In this document: piece by piece, positions 1 through 5,019 of the stretch
Layout: the number at the start of each line of letters is the position of its first letter
How positions within the stretch are numbered: the first letter of the stretch is position 1
Assembly: GCA_023415075.1 (NCBI GenBank)
Contig: JAEZLU010000341.1
Span: forward strand, 1-5,101
Direction of reading: 5' to 3'
DNA: 5,101 nucleotides
From: Bacillota bacterium
Lineage (GTDB): Bacteria; Bacillota; Negativicutes; Sporomusales; UBA7701
Translations under genes and position numbers: made by a program
The notes under the pieces: generated by a model
Told to the model about the DNA's origin: nothing
The model's input: the letters and a program-made list of their open reading frames with translations, nothing else
The model's database searches: none

Positions 1-374
1 TCCTTGACGATGTCGAGAACGGCGGCCCGGAACTCGGGGATTTCCATAAGTTTGAGAATGGCGGTCCGCATCTCGGGCGAGTGGATATTTTCCGCCAGCG
101 CCTTGACCATTTCCGGCGACCGCAGCGTTTCCGCCATCCGGGCCTTGCCTTCAGGCGAGCGAAGGTATACGATGATCTGGTTCTTAAGGGCGGTCTGAAT
201 TTCGGGGTTGGTCAGGCTGGTCTCGATGACGGTGGCGACGAGTCGCGGGTCCAGGGGCCGTTGACCGAGGAGAAGGGTATGGAAATAGGTGGTGGCCAGC
301 AGCCATAGCCCCAGCAGGATGACCAGCCCGGTGGTGAATCCGGCCGCCAGCCAGGGCGAAAGTTTCTGCAACAC
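1..374 (-). CDS. N-terminal part of a membrane-anchored protein with 13-residue tandem repeats (partial, runs off the window)
   Basis: This open frame starts at GTG (374-372) and stays open for 124 codons to the window edge, so only the N-terminus is visible. The start is supported by AAAGGAG eight bases upstream. Residues 1-8 are short and weakly basic. Residues about 9-36 are strongly hydrophobic (GLVILLGLWLLATTYF core), which fits one transmembrane anchor or an uncleaved signal. Residues 56-124 look amphipathic-helical and consist of short units starting with x-P-E: NPE at 56, SPE at 73, 86 and 99, IPE at 112. The last four units are exactly 13 residues each. I do not recognise the family. 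The style of repeat recalls the helical PD/PE repeats of the spore germination lipoprotein GerD, but there is no lipobox cysteine here, so this is only an analogy. It lies 62 bp downstream of the rhomboid gene on the same strand, with no clear terminator between, and is probably co-transcribed. Confidence 0.8.
   Translation of the reverse strand, partial: MLQKLSPWLAAGFTTGLVILLGLWLLATTYFHTLLLGQRPLDPRLVATVIETSLTNPEIQTALKNQIIVYLRSPEGKARMAETLRSPEMVKALAENIHSPEMRTAILKLMEIPEFRAAVLDIVK
3..158 (-). repeat. Four in-frame 39-bp units encoding 13-residue x-P-E repeats
   Basis: Residues 73-85, 86-98, 99-111 and 112-124 of the partial membrane protein form four contiguous 13-residue units: SPEGKARMAETLR, SPEMVKALAENIH, SPEMRTAILKLME and IPEFRAAVLDIVK. 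The x-P-E start and the hydrophobic spacing are kept while the DNA has diverged, so this is an old structural repeat rather than a recent slippage product. A further unit starting NPE at residue 56 is 17 residues long. The array may continue beyond the window. Confidence 0.75.
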
Positions 375-436
375 AGCGTCAGCTCCTTTGGCGTCTTGCA
401 GATAGGTTGCCCGCCGGCGGCCTATTTATACCCGGG

Positions 437-1090
437 CTAGCGTTTCATGAGCCTGGCCAGCACCAGACCGGCTAGGAAGCCGCCGATGTGGGCCCACCAG
501 GCGATATTGGCCCCGGACATGAAGAGGGCGGCCGTGCCGTTCTGCAGCTGCAGGAGAAACCACAGGGGCAGGAATAGCCAGGCCCGCACCTGGATTATCG
601 GCAGCAGGATAAAGATAAACACCGATATCCGCGCCCGCGGGTACAGCATGAGATATGCGCCCAGCACGCCGGAGACGGCGCCGCTGGCGCCGATGGTGGG
701 CACGGTCGAGCCGGGGTCGACCACTATCTGGGAAAGGTTGGCGATGATGCCGCAGATAAGGTAAAAGTATAGGAACCGGGTTTTGCCCAGGCAGTCTTCG
801 ATGTTGTCGCCGAAAATCCACAGGTACCACATGTTGCCGATAATATGCAGCCAGCCGCCGTGAAGAAAGAGGTTGGCGACAAGCGGCAGATAGGTTTCCG
901 GACTAAAGGGCCGGCCGGCAAGGTCGGCGAGAAACTGCGCCGGCACAAGGCCCCAGGCGGCTATCAGCCGCTGGAGGGCCGGGTCGCTCAGCAACAGTTC
1001 CTGGTAGAATACGTAGAAATTGGCGGCAATGAGGAGGAGGGTGACCAGCGGCCAGGAGCGGGAGGGAACATTGTCGCGCAGCGGAAACAC
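437..1090 (-). CDS. Rhomboid family intramembrane serine protease
   Basis: A 217-residue multi-pass membrane protein of the rhomboid family, which cleaves transmembrane helices inside the membrane using a Ser-His dyad. The catalytic motif GASG is at residues 134-137 (nucleophile Ser136) and the second catalytic residue is His201 in AHIGGF near the C-terminus. The HGGWLHIIGNM motif at 77-87 supplies His82 and Asn86, with the same four-residue spacing as the oxyanion-site His and Asn of E. coli GlpG. Hydrophobic segments lie around 13-30, 67-93, 105-124, 132-150, 155-182 and 195-214, consistent with the six-helix core. There is no extra N- or C-terminal domain. The GTG start (1090-1088) has AAGGAGG seven bases upstream. 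Most catalytic residues are present, so it should be active; the substrate cannot be inferred. It is transcribed divergently from splB and followed by the repeat-containing membrane protein. Confidence 0.95.
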   Translation of the reverse strand: MFPLRDNVPSRSWPLVTLLLIAANFYVFYQELLLSDPALQRLIAAWGLVPAQFLADLAGRPFSPETYLPLVANLFLHGGWLHIIGNMWYLWIFGDNIEDCLGKTRFLYFYLICGIIANLSQIVVDPGSTVPTIGASGAVSGVLGAYLMLYPRARISVFIFILLPIIQVRAWLFLPLWFLLQLQNGTAALFMSGANIAWWAHIGGFLAGLVLARLMKR

Positions 1091-1124
1091 GGACCAGCCT
1101 CCTTAAAAAATCACGTCTTTCTTT

Positions 1125-1130
1125 ATTGTA
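1125..1130 (-). promoter_or_regulatory. Candidate -10 element for the rhomboid gene
   Basis: On the minus strand this reads TACAAT, five of six matches to the sigma-A -10 box, about 35 bp upstream of the rhomboid start codon. The position where a -35 box would lie has no good TTGACA match (best nearby TGGCAA), so the call is weak. Confidence 0.25.
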
Positions 1131-1154
1131 ATGCCGTCGGCCGCCATTTTGCCA

Positions 1155-1185
1155 GCGTAATGTTTTTTTCCGGCCGGAAATACTA
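1155..1185 (+). promoter_or_regulatory. Candidate forespore (sigma-G-like) promoter of splB
   Basis: AATACTA at 1179-1185 resembles the -10 consensus CATnnTA of sigma-F/sigma-G promoters, and GCGTAA at 1155-1160 is a partial match to their -35 (G-C/A-A-T-A type), separated by 18 bp. The Bacillus splB gene is known to be sigma-G dependent, which is why I looked for this. The -35 match is poor, so this is a suggestion. The predicted start of transcription would be near 1193, about 25 bp before the splB start codon. Confidence 0.3.
1167..1180. promoter_or_regulatory. 14-bp perfect palindrome between divergent genes
   Basis: TTTCCGGCCGGAAA is a perfect palindrome in the 127-bp region between the rhomboid gene and splB. 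It falls inside the spacer of the candidate splB promoter and roughly 50-60 bp upstream of the candidate rhomboid promoter start. It has the form of a dimeric repressor site, but its core CCGGCCGG is common in this DNA, which lowers the weight of the symmetry. Confidence 0.3.
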
Positions 1186-1217
1186 AAAGGCAACACGCTC
1201 AGCGGAGGATAATAATA

Positions 1218-2243
1218 ATGGCTGATTTTTTGCCGGCCCGCGCCTTCTTCGAACCGGCGGCTCTCGACTATCCCCTCGGCCGCAGCCTGCACGACCGCCT
1301 GAAAAAACTGGCGGTGCCGATAACCCTTACCGCATCCCACAACCGGATTACCGGCCTGCCGGGCAAGACGCCGGCAGAACTTTACCGTGAGGCCAAGCGC
1401 ACGCTGGTCGTGGGGGTGCGTAAAAGCACCGCCTTCGCCACTTGCAGGCCGTCGGCCGATTTTCAGCTGCCCCTGGCTACCAGCTGCCCAGGAATGTGCG
1501 AGTACTGTTATCTGGCGACCACCCTCGGCCGGCGGCCTTATTTGCGGATATATGTTAACATCGGCGAGATACTGGCCAAGGCTCAGGCTTATATCGATGC
1601 CCGGGCCCCGAAGGTCACCGTGTTTGAGGGCGCGGCCACCGCCGACCCTCTGCCCAGCGAATATCTGACCGGCCTTCTCTATACGACAATTGAATATTTC
1701 GGCCGCCAGCCCCTCGGCCGCTTCCGCTTCGTCACCAAATATGACGCCGTCGACAGCCTGCTTGCCGCCGAACACAACGGCCATACCCGCTTTCGTTTCA
1801 GTCTGAACGCTCCCTCGGTCATTCGCCGCTACGAACATCTCACGCCCGACCTGCCGGCCCGGGTGGCCGCAGCCGCCAAGGTGGCCGGGGCCGGCTATCC
1901 CCTGGGCTTCATCATTGCTCCCATCTTTCACTACCCCGGCTGGCAGCAGGAGTACGGCGACCTTGTAGCGGCCCTGGCCGGAGCCTTGCCGCCGGCCGCC
2001 GGCGACGACCTGACCTTCGAACTGATAACCCACCGCTTCACCAAGCGGGCCAAGGCCAATATCGAAGCCATTTTCCCGGCCAGCAGCCTGCCGATGGTCG
2101 AGGAAGAGCGCAAGTACAAGTACGGCCAGTTCGGCTACGGCAAATACATCTACGGTGACGAGGCCATGGCTGAGATCAAGGCATTTATGAGCGAACAGCT
2201 CGCCCGGCATTTCCCGGCTGCCAAGCTAGAATACCTCGTATAG
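1218..2243 (+). CDS. splB: Spore photoproduct lyase (radical SAM DNA repair), lacking the Bacillus-type H-donor cysteine
   Basis: A 341-residue protein, full family length, that reverses the spore photoproduct (5-thyminyl-5,6-dihydrothymine) in UV-damaged spore DNA at germination, using S-adenosylmethionine and a [4Fe-4S] cluster. The cluster cysteines are C90, C94 and C97 in CPGMCEYCYL, the CxxxCxxC spacing of this family. Tyr96 and Tyr98, proposed radical-relay residues, are present. Other family blocks follow: RRPYLRIYVN (105-114), RFRFVTK (168-174), HNGHTRFRFSLN (186-197), DLTFELITHRFTK and the C-terminal YGKYIY. The block that reads FEASCTSD in Bacillus is FEGAATAD (136-143) here, so the catalytic Cys is Ala140 (GCC, 1635-1637). 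The only cysteine outside the cluster is C76. The ATG start is preceded by GGAGG (1204-1208) with a nine-base gap. The gene is monocistronic, flanked by minus-strand genes and closed by a hairpin terminator. Function as a lyase is very likely by family, with altered hydrogen-return chemistry inferred. Confidence 0.95.
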   Translation: MADFLPARAFFEPAALDYPLGRSLHDRLKKLAVPITLTASHNRITGLPGKTPAELYREAKRTLVVGVRKSTAFATCRPSADFQLPLATSCPGMCEYCYLATTLGRRPYLRIYVNIGEILAKAQAYIDARAPKVTVFEGAATADPLPSEYLTGLLYTTIEYFGRQPLGRFRFVTKYDAVDSLLAAEHNGHTRFRFSLNAPSVIRRYEHLTPDLPARVAAAAKVAGAGYPLGFIIAPIFHYPGWQQEYGDLVAALAGALPPAAGDDLTFELITHRFTKRAKANIEAIFPASSLPMVEEERKYKYGQFGYGKYIYGDEAMAEIKAFMSEQLARHFPAAKLEYLV

Positions 2244-2246
2244 TTG

Positions 2247-2291
2247 AAAAACCCAGGTTGCCGAGAAAGACGAGTCTTTATCGGCAACCTG
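2247..2291 (-). terminator. Rho-independent terminator, distal one for the DUF2680 gene
   Basis: CAGGTTGCCGA (2254-2264) pairs perfectly with TCGGCAACCTG (2281-2291), 11 bp, extended after one G/A mismatch by AAAGA/TCTTT around the loop CGAG. Read on the minus strand the stem is followed by GGTTTTT (complement of 2247-2253), the classic intrinsic terminator form. On the plus strand it is followed by GAAAAG, so it is mainly a minus-strand terminator, though it also lies in the splB 3' end. Confidence 0.8.
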
Positions 2292-2321
2292 AAAAGCCCT
2301 TGCCGGCCGGCAAGGGCTTTT
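2292..2321. terminator. Bidirectional intrinsic terminator between splB and the DUF2680 gene
   Basis: A perfect 30-nt palindrome: AAAAGCCCTTGCC (2292-2304), central GGCC, then GGCAAGGGCTTTT (2309-2321). Nine GC-rich base pairs are flanked by four A on the left and four T on the right, so the RNA hairpin is followed by a U run in both directions. It terminates splB on the plus strand and the convergent gene on the minus strand, whose stop codon is only 12 bp away. Confidence 0.9.
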
Positions 2322-2332
2322 CTATATATAAA

Positions 2333-2752
2333 TTACTGGTTCGCAGCCGGCGGTTGCTGGCCGCAGGGACCGTGACCGCCAGGGCCGAAACCAGGACCTT
2401 TACCGCCAGGGCCGAAGCCGGGACCGTGTCCCATCATGCCGGGGCCAAAGCCGTTCTGCTGGTGCCAGGCCGTGCGCTCCTTCATCCAGGCAAGCCGCTG
2501 ATCGGCCTGCTCCTGGGTCAGGTAGCCGAAGCTTACATACTTCTGCAGCATCTCTTTATGGACGTCGAGCATCTTGTCGTAGACCGGGGCAAGTTCTTTC
2601 TTCTGATCGTCGGTCAGGGTTATCGGCTGGCCCTGGGGACCGCCGAAACGGGGGCAGTTGGCCGGGTTATCAGGCGGCGCGGCGCTCGCCAGCGAGGCGG
2701 CGACAACTAGCACCAGAGCGGCGATGGTGATAAAGGCAACAGTCTTTTTCAT
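2333..2752 (-). CDS. Secreted DUF2680 (YckD-like) protein with Gly/Pro-rich tail
   Basis: A 139-residue protein with a clear Sec signal peptide: MKK, hydrophobic 4-19, and likely cleavage after ASA at residue 24. Residues about 44-102 match the DUF2680 pattern as I recall it: LTDDQKKELAPVYDKML, then KYVSFGYLTQEQADQRL and WMKERTAWHQQNGF, probably two helices joined by a turn. The tail (103-139) is Gly/Pro/His-rich with two 9-residue repeats, GPGFGPGGK and GPGFGPGGH. Two cysteines remain in the mature protein, C33 and C130, one at each end, which could form a disulfide. The family has no established function; Met and His in the tail (MMGHG) might bind metal, but that is speculation. The ATG start has AAGGAGG eight bases upstream. 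It is monocistronic, with its own promoter region and tandem terminators, and convergent with splB. Confidence 0.85.
   Translation of the reverse strand: MKKTVAFITIAALVLVVAASLASAAPPDNPANCPRFGGPQGQPITLTDDQKKELAPVYDKMLDVHKEMLQKYVSFGYLTQEQADQRLAWMKERTAWHQQNGFGPGMMGHGPGFGPGGKGPGFGPGGHGPCGQQPPAANQ
2372..2425 (-). repeat. Two tandem 27-bp units in the DUF2680 gene tail
   Basis: Residues 110-118 and 119-127 are GPGFGPGGK and GPGFGPGGH. The two 27-bp DNA units are nearly identical, with a partial third copy (GPCG) after them, which suggests recent duplication by slippage. Copy number may vary between strains. Confidence 0.7.
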
Positions 2753-2792
2753 CGGTTCATCCTCCTTGAGTTTAGCTTGTGTTTCTAGTTTT

Positions 2793-2846
2793 ATTATAAA
2801 AAGTCATTTTGGCGAAAGTTTGACGCGGCTGTGACAAAATTGTGAA
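2793..2846 (-). promoter_or_regulatory. Promoter of the DUF2680 gene with 11-bp-phased activator hexamers
   Basis: On the minus strand a perfect TATAAT lies at 2798-2793, about 40 bp upstream of the start codon, with no good TTGACA 16-18 bp upstream. In place of a -35 box there are four hexamers at 11-bp steps: TTCACA (2846-2841), GTCACA (2835-2830), GTCAAA (2824-2819) and GCCAAA (2813-2808). If transcription starts near 2786, they cover about -60 to -22, the position of PhoP boxes (TTHACA-like direct repeats with 5-bp gaps) in Bacillus Pho promoters. The regulator is inferred only to be of OmpR/PhoB/PhoP type; the two promoter-proximal hexamers are degenerate. Confidence 0.45.
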
Positions 2847-2848
2847 AT
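2820..2848 (+). promoter_or_regulatory. Weak candidate promoter for acpS-nnrD
   Basis: TTGACG (2820-2825) and TGAAAT (2843-2848) with a 17-bp spacer match sigma-A boxes at five and four of six positions. It overlaps, on the opposite strand, the phased hexamers upstream of the DUF2680 gene. If real, the acpS leader would be about 100 nt long. No better plus-strand promoter was found between 2753 and 2953. Confidence 0.3.
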
Positions 2849-2851
2849 CGC

Positions 2852-2885
2852 TTGCCTGGGCAAATTTTTGCCGGCCGGCAGGTAA
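2852..2885 (+). other. Possible hairpin in the acpS leader
   Basis: TTGCCTG (2852-2858) can pair with CAGGTAA (2879-2885), including one G-U pair, and GGCAA (2859-2863) with TTGCC (2868-2872), leaving GGCCGG as a bulge. An alternative fold uses the palindrome TGCCGGCCGGCA (2869-2880). No U run follows, so it is not an intrinsic terminator. Whether it has a role is unknown. Confidence 0.25.
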
Positions 2886-2953
2886 TATATGGCGAAAAAC
2901 GAAATAATAAGCAAAATAAGCCACGACCGCTAAGGCGGAAAAGGGGTGTCGCC

Positions 2954-3337
2954 ATGATTTTGGGTACCGGTATCGACATAATCGAAATTGACAGGATTAG
3001 GGCGGCCCTGGAGCAGCCGCGGTTTGCCGGCCGCGTTTTCACTGAAGCCGAGCGGCGATACTGCGACGGCCGGGGTGCCCAGCGCTTCGCCTCGTATGCT
3101 GCCCGCTTCGCCGGCAAAGAAGCGGTGATGAAGGCGCTGGGCAGCGGCCTTTCCCAGGGACGGTGGACCGATGTGGAAATACTGCCTGACGCCGCCGGCC
3201 GGCCGACGGTCAGCCTCAGCGGTTATTTCAGCGAACAGGCCAAAGCCCGGGGGGTCAGCAGCGTTCATATTTCTCTCAGCCATGCCCGTGAATATGCCAC
3301 CGCCCAGGCGGTCCTGTGGGGAGGTGCCGGCGAATGA
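2954..3337 (+). CDS. acpS: Holo-[acyl-carrier-protein] synthase
   Basis: A 127-residue protein of the usual AcpS length. It transfers 4'-phosphopantetheine from coenzyme A to the conserved serine of acyl carrier protein (EC 2.7.8.7), activating it for fatty acid synthesis in the cytoplasm. The N-terminal GTGIDIIEIDRI carries the metal-binding Asp8, RFAGKEAVMKALG (51-63) carries Glu56 of the Mg/CoA site and Lys60, and SLSHAREYATAQAV (107-120) is the conserved C-terminal block. The protein acts as a trimer in characterised relatives. I chose ATG 2954 because the family begins at M-I-x-G-T-G-I-D and AAGGGGTG lies five bases upstream; an in-frame start about 34 codons earlier would add an unrelated basic stretch. 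The stop overlaps the nnrD start (ATGA, 3334-3337), so translation is coupled. It is the first gene of a two-gene operon. Confidence 0.96.
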   Translation: MILGTGIDIIEIDRIRAALEQPRFAGRVFTEAERRYCDGRGAQRFASYAARFAGKEAVMKALGSGLSQGRWTDVEILPDAAGRPTVSLSGYFSEQAKARGVSSVHISLSHAREYATAQAVLWGGAGE

Positions 3338-4890
3338 AAGTGGCGACAGCCGCCGAAATGCGTGAACTCGACCGGCGAACCATCGAGGAGTATAGCCTGC
3401 CGGGGATAGCCCTGATGGAAAATGCCGGCCGGGAGGTAGCCCGCAAGGTCGAGGATATCCTCGGCGGCGCGGCCGGCCGGAAGGTCTGCATATTTGCCGG
3501 CAAGGGCAACAACGGTGGCGACGGCTTTGTCGCCGCCCGCCATCTCGCCGGCAGCGGCGCTGCGGTCACCGTTTTTCTGGTCGGCAGCCCGGAGGGGGTC
3601 GGCGGTGACGCCCGCATAAATCTCGACGTCCTCGCCGCCGCCGGCGGCGAAATTAGCCAGGTGAGCGGCCAGCGGGAAATGGACAGGGTCGCCCTGGCGG
3701 CCGCGCTCGCCGACTGCCTGGTGGACGCCCTGCTGGGCACCGGTTTCCGCGGTGAAGTCGCCGGCGAACTGGCGGAAATGGTGAAAATCCTGAACACTGC
3801 CGGCAAACCGGTGGTAGCGGTCGATATTCCCACAGGCATCGACGCCGATACCGGCCAGGTATGTGGCGTGGCCGTGCGGGCCAGCCATACCGTAACCTTC
3901 GCTCTGCCCAAGCCCGGCCTGCTGCTGCAGCCGGGGGCCGAGCACGCCGGCGCGGTCACGGTGGCCGGCATCGGTTTTCCGGCCAGGTTGCTGGCGGAAG
4001 CCGCCCTGCCGCAGAGTGCGGTCACCGCGGCCTATGCCAGCTCCCTGCTGCCGGTACGTCGGCCGTGGGCTCACAAAGGCACAAGCGGCCGGGTGGTCGT
4101 CGTCGCCGGGTCGCCGGGGCTGACCGGGGCCGCCGCGCTGGCGGCGACCGCCGCCATGCGGGCGGGCGCCGGCCTGATAACCCTCGCCGTTGCCGAAAGC
4201 CTGAACCCGATAATGGCGATAAAGCTTACCGAGGTTATGACCAGACCGCTGCCGGAAACGGCTGGCGGTTCCCTGGGCCTTGCGGCCGTGCCGGCCGTTG
4301 TCGAGCTGGCAGCGGCGGCCGACGTCCTGGCCATCGGCCCGGGACTGGGCCGGGATGGCGAAACTGCCGAGGCTGTGCGGGAGATCGTCCGCGCCGCCCG
4401 TTGTCCGCTGGTCATCGACGCCGACGGCCTGAACGCCCTGGCCGGTTACACCGACAGCCTGCTGGAGGCCGCCGCCTTGCCGGTGCTGACGCCCCATCCC
4501 GGCGAACTCAGCCGCCTGACCGGCCTGCCGGTGCCGGCCATCAACGCCGACCGGCTGGCCGCTGCCCGCGAGGCGGCCGCCCGCTTCGGCGCCATCGTCG
4601 TCCTCAAGGGCGCCGGCACCGTCGTAGCCTATCCGGACGGCGAAGCCTTCATCAATACCAGCGGCAACGCCGCGCTGGCCACCGGCGGCACCGGTGACGT
4701 CCTTGCCGGCGTCATTGCGGCCTTCATCGCCCAGGGCCTTACCAGCCACGACGCCGCCGTCGCCGGTGTCTATATCCATGGCTTGGCCGGGGAACTGGCG
4801 GCCGCCGGCCGCCTGGTCGGCATGGCAGCAGGCGATCTGCTGACGGCGCTGCCGGCGGCGATTGCCGCAGGCAAGGCCGACAATTGCTAA
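3334..4890 (+). CDS. nnrD: Bifunctional NAD(P)HX epimerase / ADP-dependent NAD(P)HX dehydratase
   Basis: A 518-residue two-domain repair enzyme. The N-terminal YjeF_N domain (about 1-220) interconverts the R and S forms of hydrated NAD(P)H (EC 5.1.99.6); the C-terminal ribokinase-fold domain (about 230-515) dehydrates S-NAD(P)HX back to NAD(P)H using ADP (EC 4.2.1.136). Epimerase motifs: LMENAGRE (27-34), GKGNNGGDGFVAARHL (56-71), DALLGTGFRG (131-140) and VVAVDIPTGIDADTG (160-174). Dehydratase motifs: HKGTSGRVVVVAGS (247-260), GPGLGRDGET (335-344), VIDADGLNAL (360-369), LTPHPGELSRL (385-395), VVLKGAGTV (422-430) and the phosphate-site NTSGNAALATGGTGDVL with catalytic-type Asp455. Both sets are complete, so both activities are expected. 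I chose ATG 3334, overlapping the acpS stop, because GGAGGTG (3320-3326) is well placed and the MKVATAAEMRELD start is typical; an in-frame GTG at 3316 would add only six residues. No clear terminator follows. Confidence 0.96.
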   Translation: MKVATAAEMRELDRRTIEEYSLPGIALMENAGREVARKVEDILGGAAGRKVCIFAGKGNNGGDGFVAARHLAGSGAAVTVFLVGSPEGVGGDARINLDVLAAAGGEISQVSGQREMDRVALAAALADCLVDALLGTGFRGEVAGELAEMVKILNTAGKPVVAVDIPTGIDADTGQVCGVAVRASHTVTFALPKPGLLLQPGAEHAGAVTVAGIGFPARLLAEAALPQSAVTAAYASSLLPVRRPWAHKGTSGRVVVVAGSPGLTGAAALAATAAMRAGAGLITLAVAESLNPIMAIKLTEVMTRPLPETAGGSLGLAAVPAVVELAAAADVLAIGPGLGRDGETAEAVREIVRAARCPLVIDADGLNALAGYTDSLLEAAALPVLTPHPGELSRLTGLPVPAINADRLAAAREAAARFGAIVVLKGAGTVVAYPDGEAFINTSGNAALATGGTGDVLAGVIAAFIAQGLTSHDAAVAGVYIHGLAGELAAAGRLVGMAAGDLLTALPAAIAAGKADNC

Positions 4891-4923
4891 CTATGCTGCC
4901 ATACTCTGTGTTTTTCGGGATAA

Positions 4924-4995
4924 TTTGCGTCTTGCCAATACATACTTAAACATGATACAGTACAGGCGGAATACCAGCTATTGACAAGACGTAAA
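4924..4995. repeat. Imperfect 17-bp inverted repeat flanking 38 bp, AT-rich intergenic region
   Basis: TTTGCGTCTTGCCAATA (4924-4940) is the inverse complement of TATTGACAAGACGTAAA (4979-4995) at 15 of 17 positions; the mismatches are one C/A and one G/T (a wobble pair in RNA). The 38 bp between show no gene. No T run follows the right arm, so it does not look like a terminator for nnrD. The right arm contains TTGACA (4981-4986). It lies upstream of the strong promoter at 5020-5049, so an operator pair, a structured RNA or a small mobile remnant are all possible. Confidence 0.55.
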
Positions 4996-5019
4996 GCGGC
5001 TAAAAGTATATCAATTGCA

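Noticed and set aside
397..436. Hairpin and TATAAA-like sequence between the rhomboid gene and the repeat protein
   Set aside because: ATAGG/CCTAT around a GC palindrome has no T run, and the TATAAA has no -35 box at proper distance, so neither a terminator nor a promoter is supported.
903..2210. A 435-codon minus-strand open frame opposite splB and the rhomboid start
   Set aside because: It overlaps two well supported genes, has no family motif and no convincing ribosome site; a GC-driven shadow.
2258..2710. A 150-codon plus-strand open frame after splB
   Set aside because: It runs through both terminator hairpins and lies antisense to the DUF2680 gene, which has a signal peptide, ribosome site and family match.
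2852..2953. An upstream in-frame start that would lengthen AcpS by 34 residues
   Set aside because: The extension is basic and unlike any AcpS N-terminus, while ATG 2954 has a ribosome site and begins at the conserved GTGIDI block.
3265..4779. A 504-codon open frame on the minus strand opposite nnrD
   Set aside because: It is antisense to a complete, motif-rich NnrD. Its translation is low-complexity Gly/Ala/Arg/Gln with no recognisable domain, as expected from a GC-rich complementary frame.
4892..4915. Possible terminator just after nnrD
   Set aside because: The stem TATG/CATA is only 4 bp and AT-rich, and the T run begins several bases beyond it; too weak to call.
4924..4995. Reading the inverted repeat as an insertion sequence or complete MITE
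   Set aside because: No flanking target duplication, no transposase, and only one copy in the window; it is kept as an unexplained repeat.
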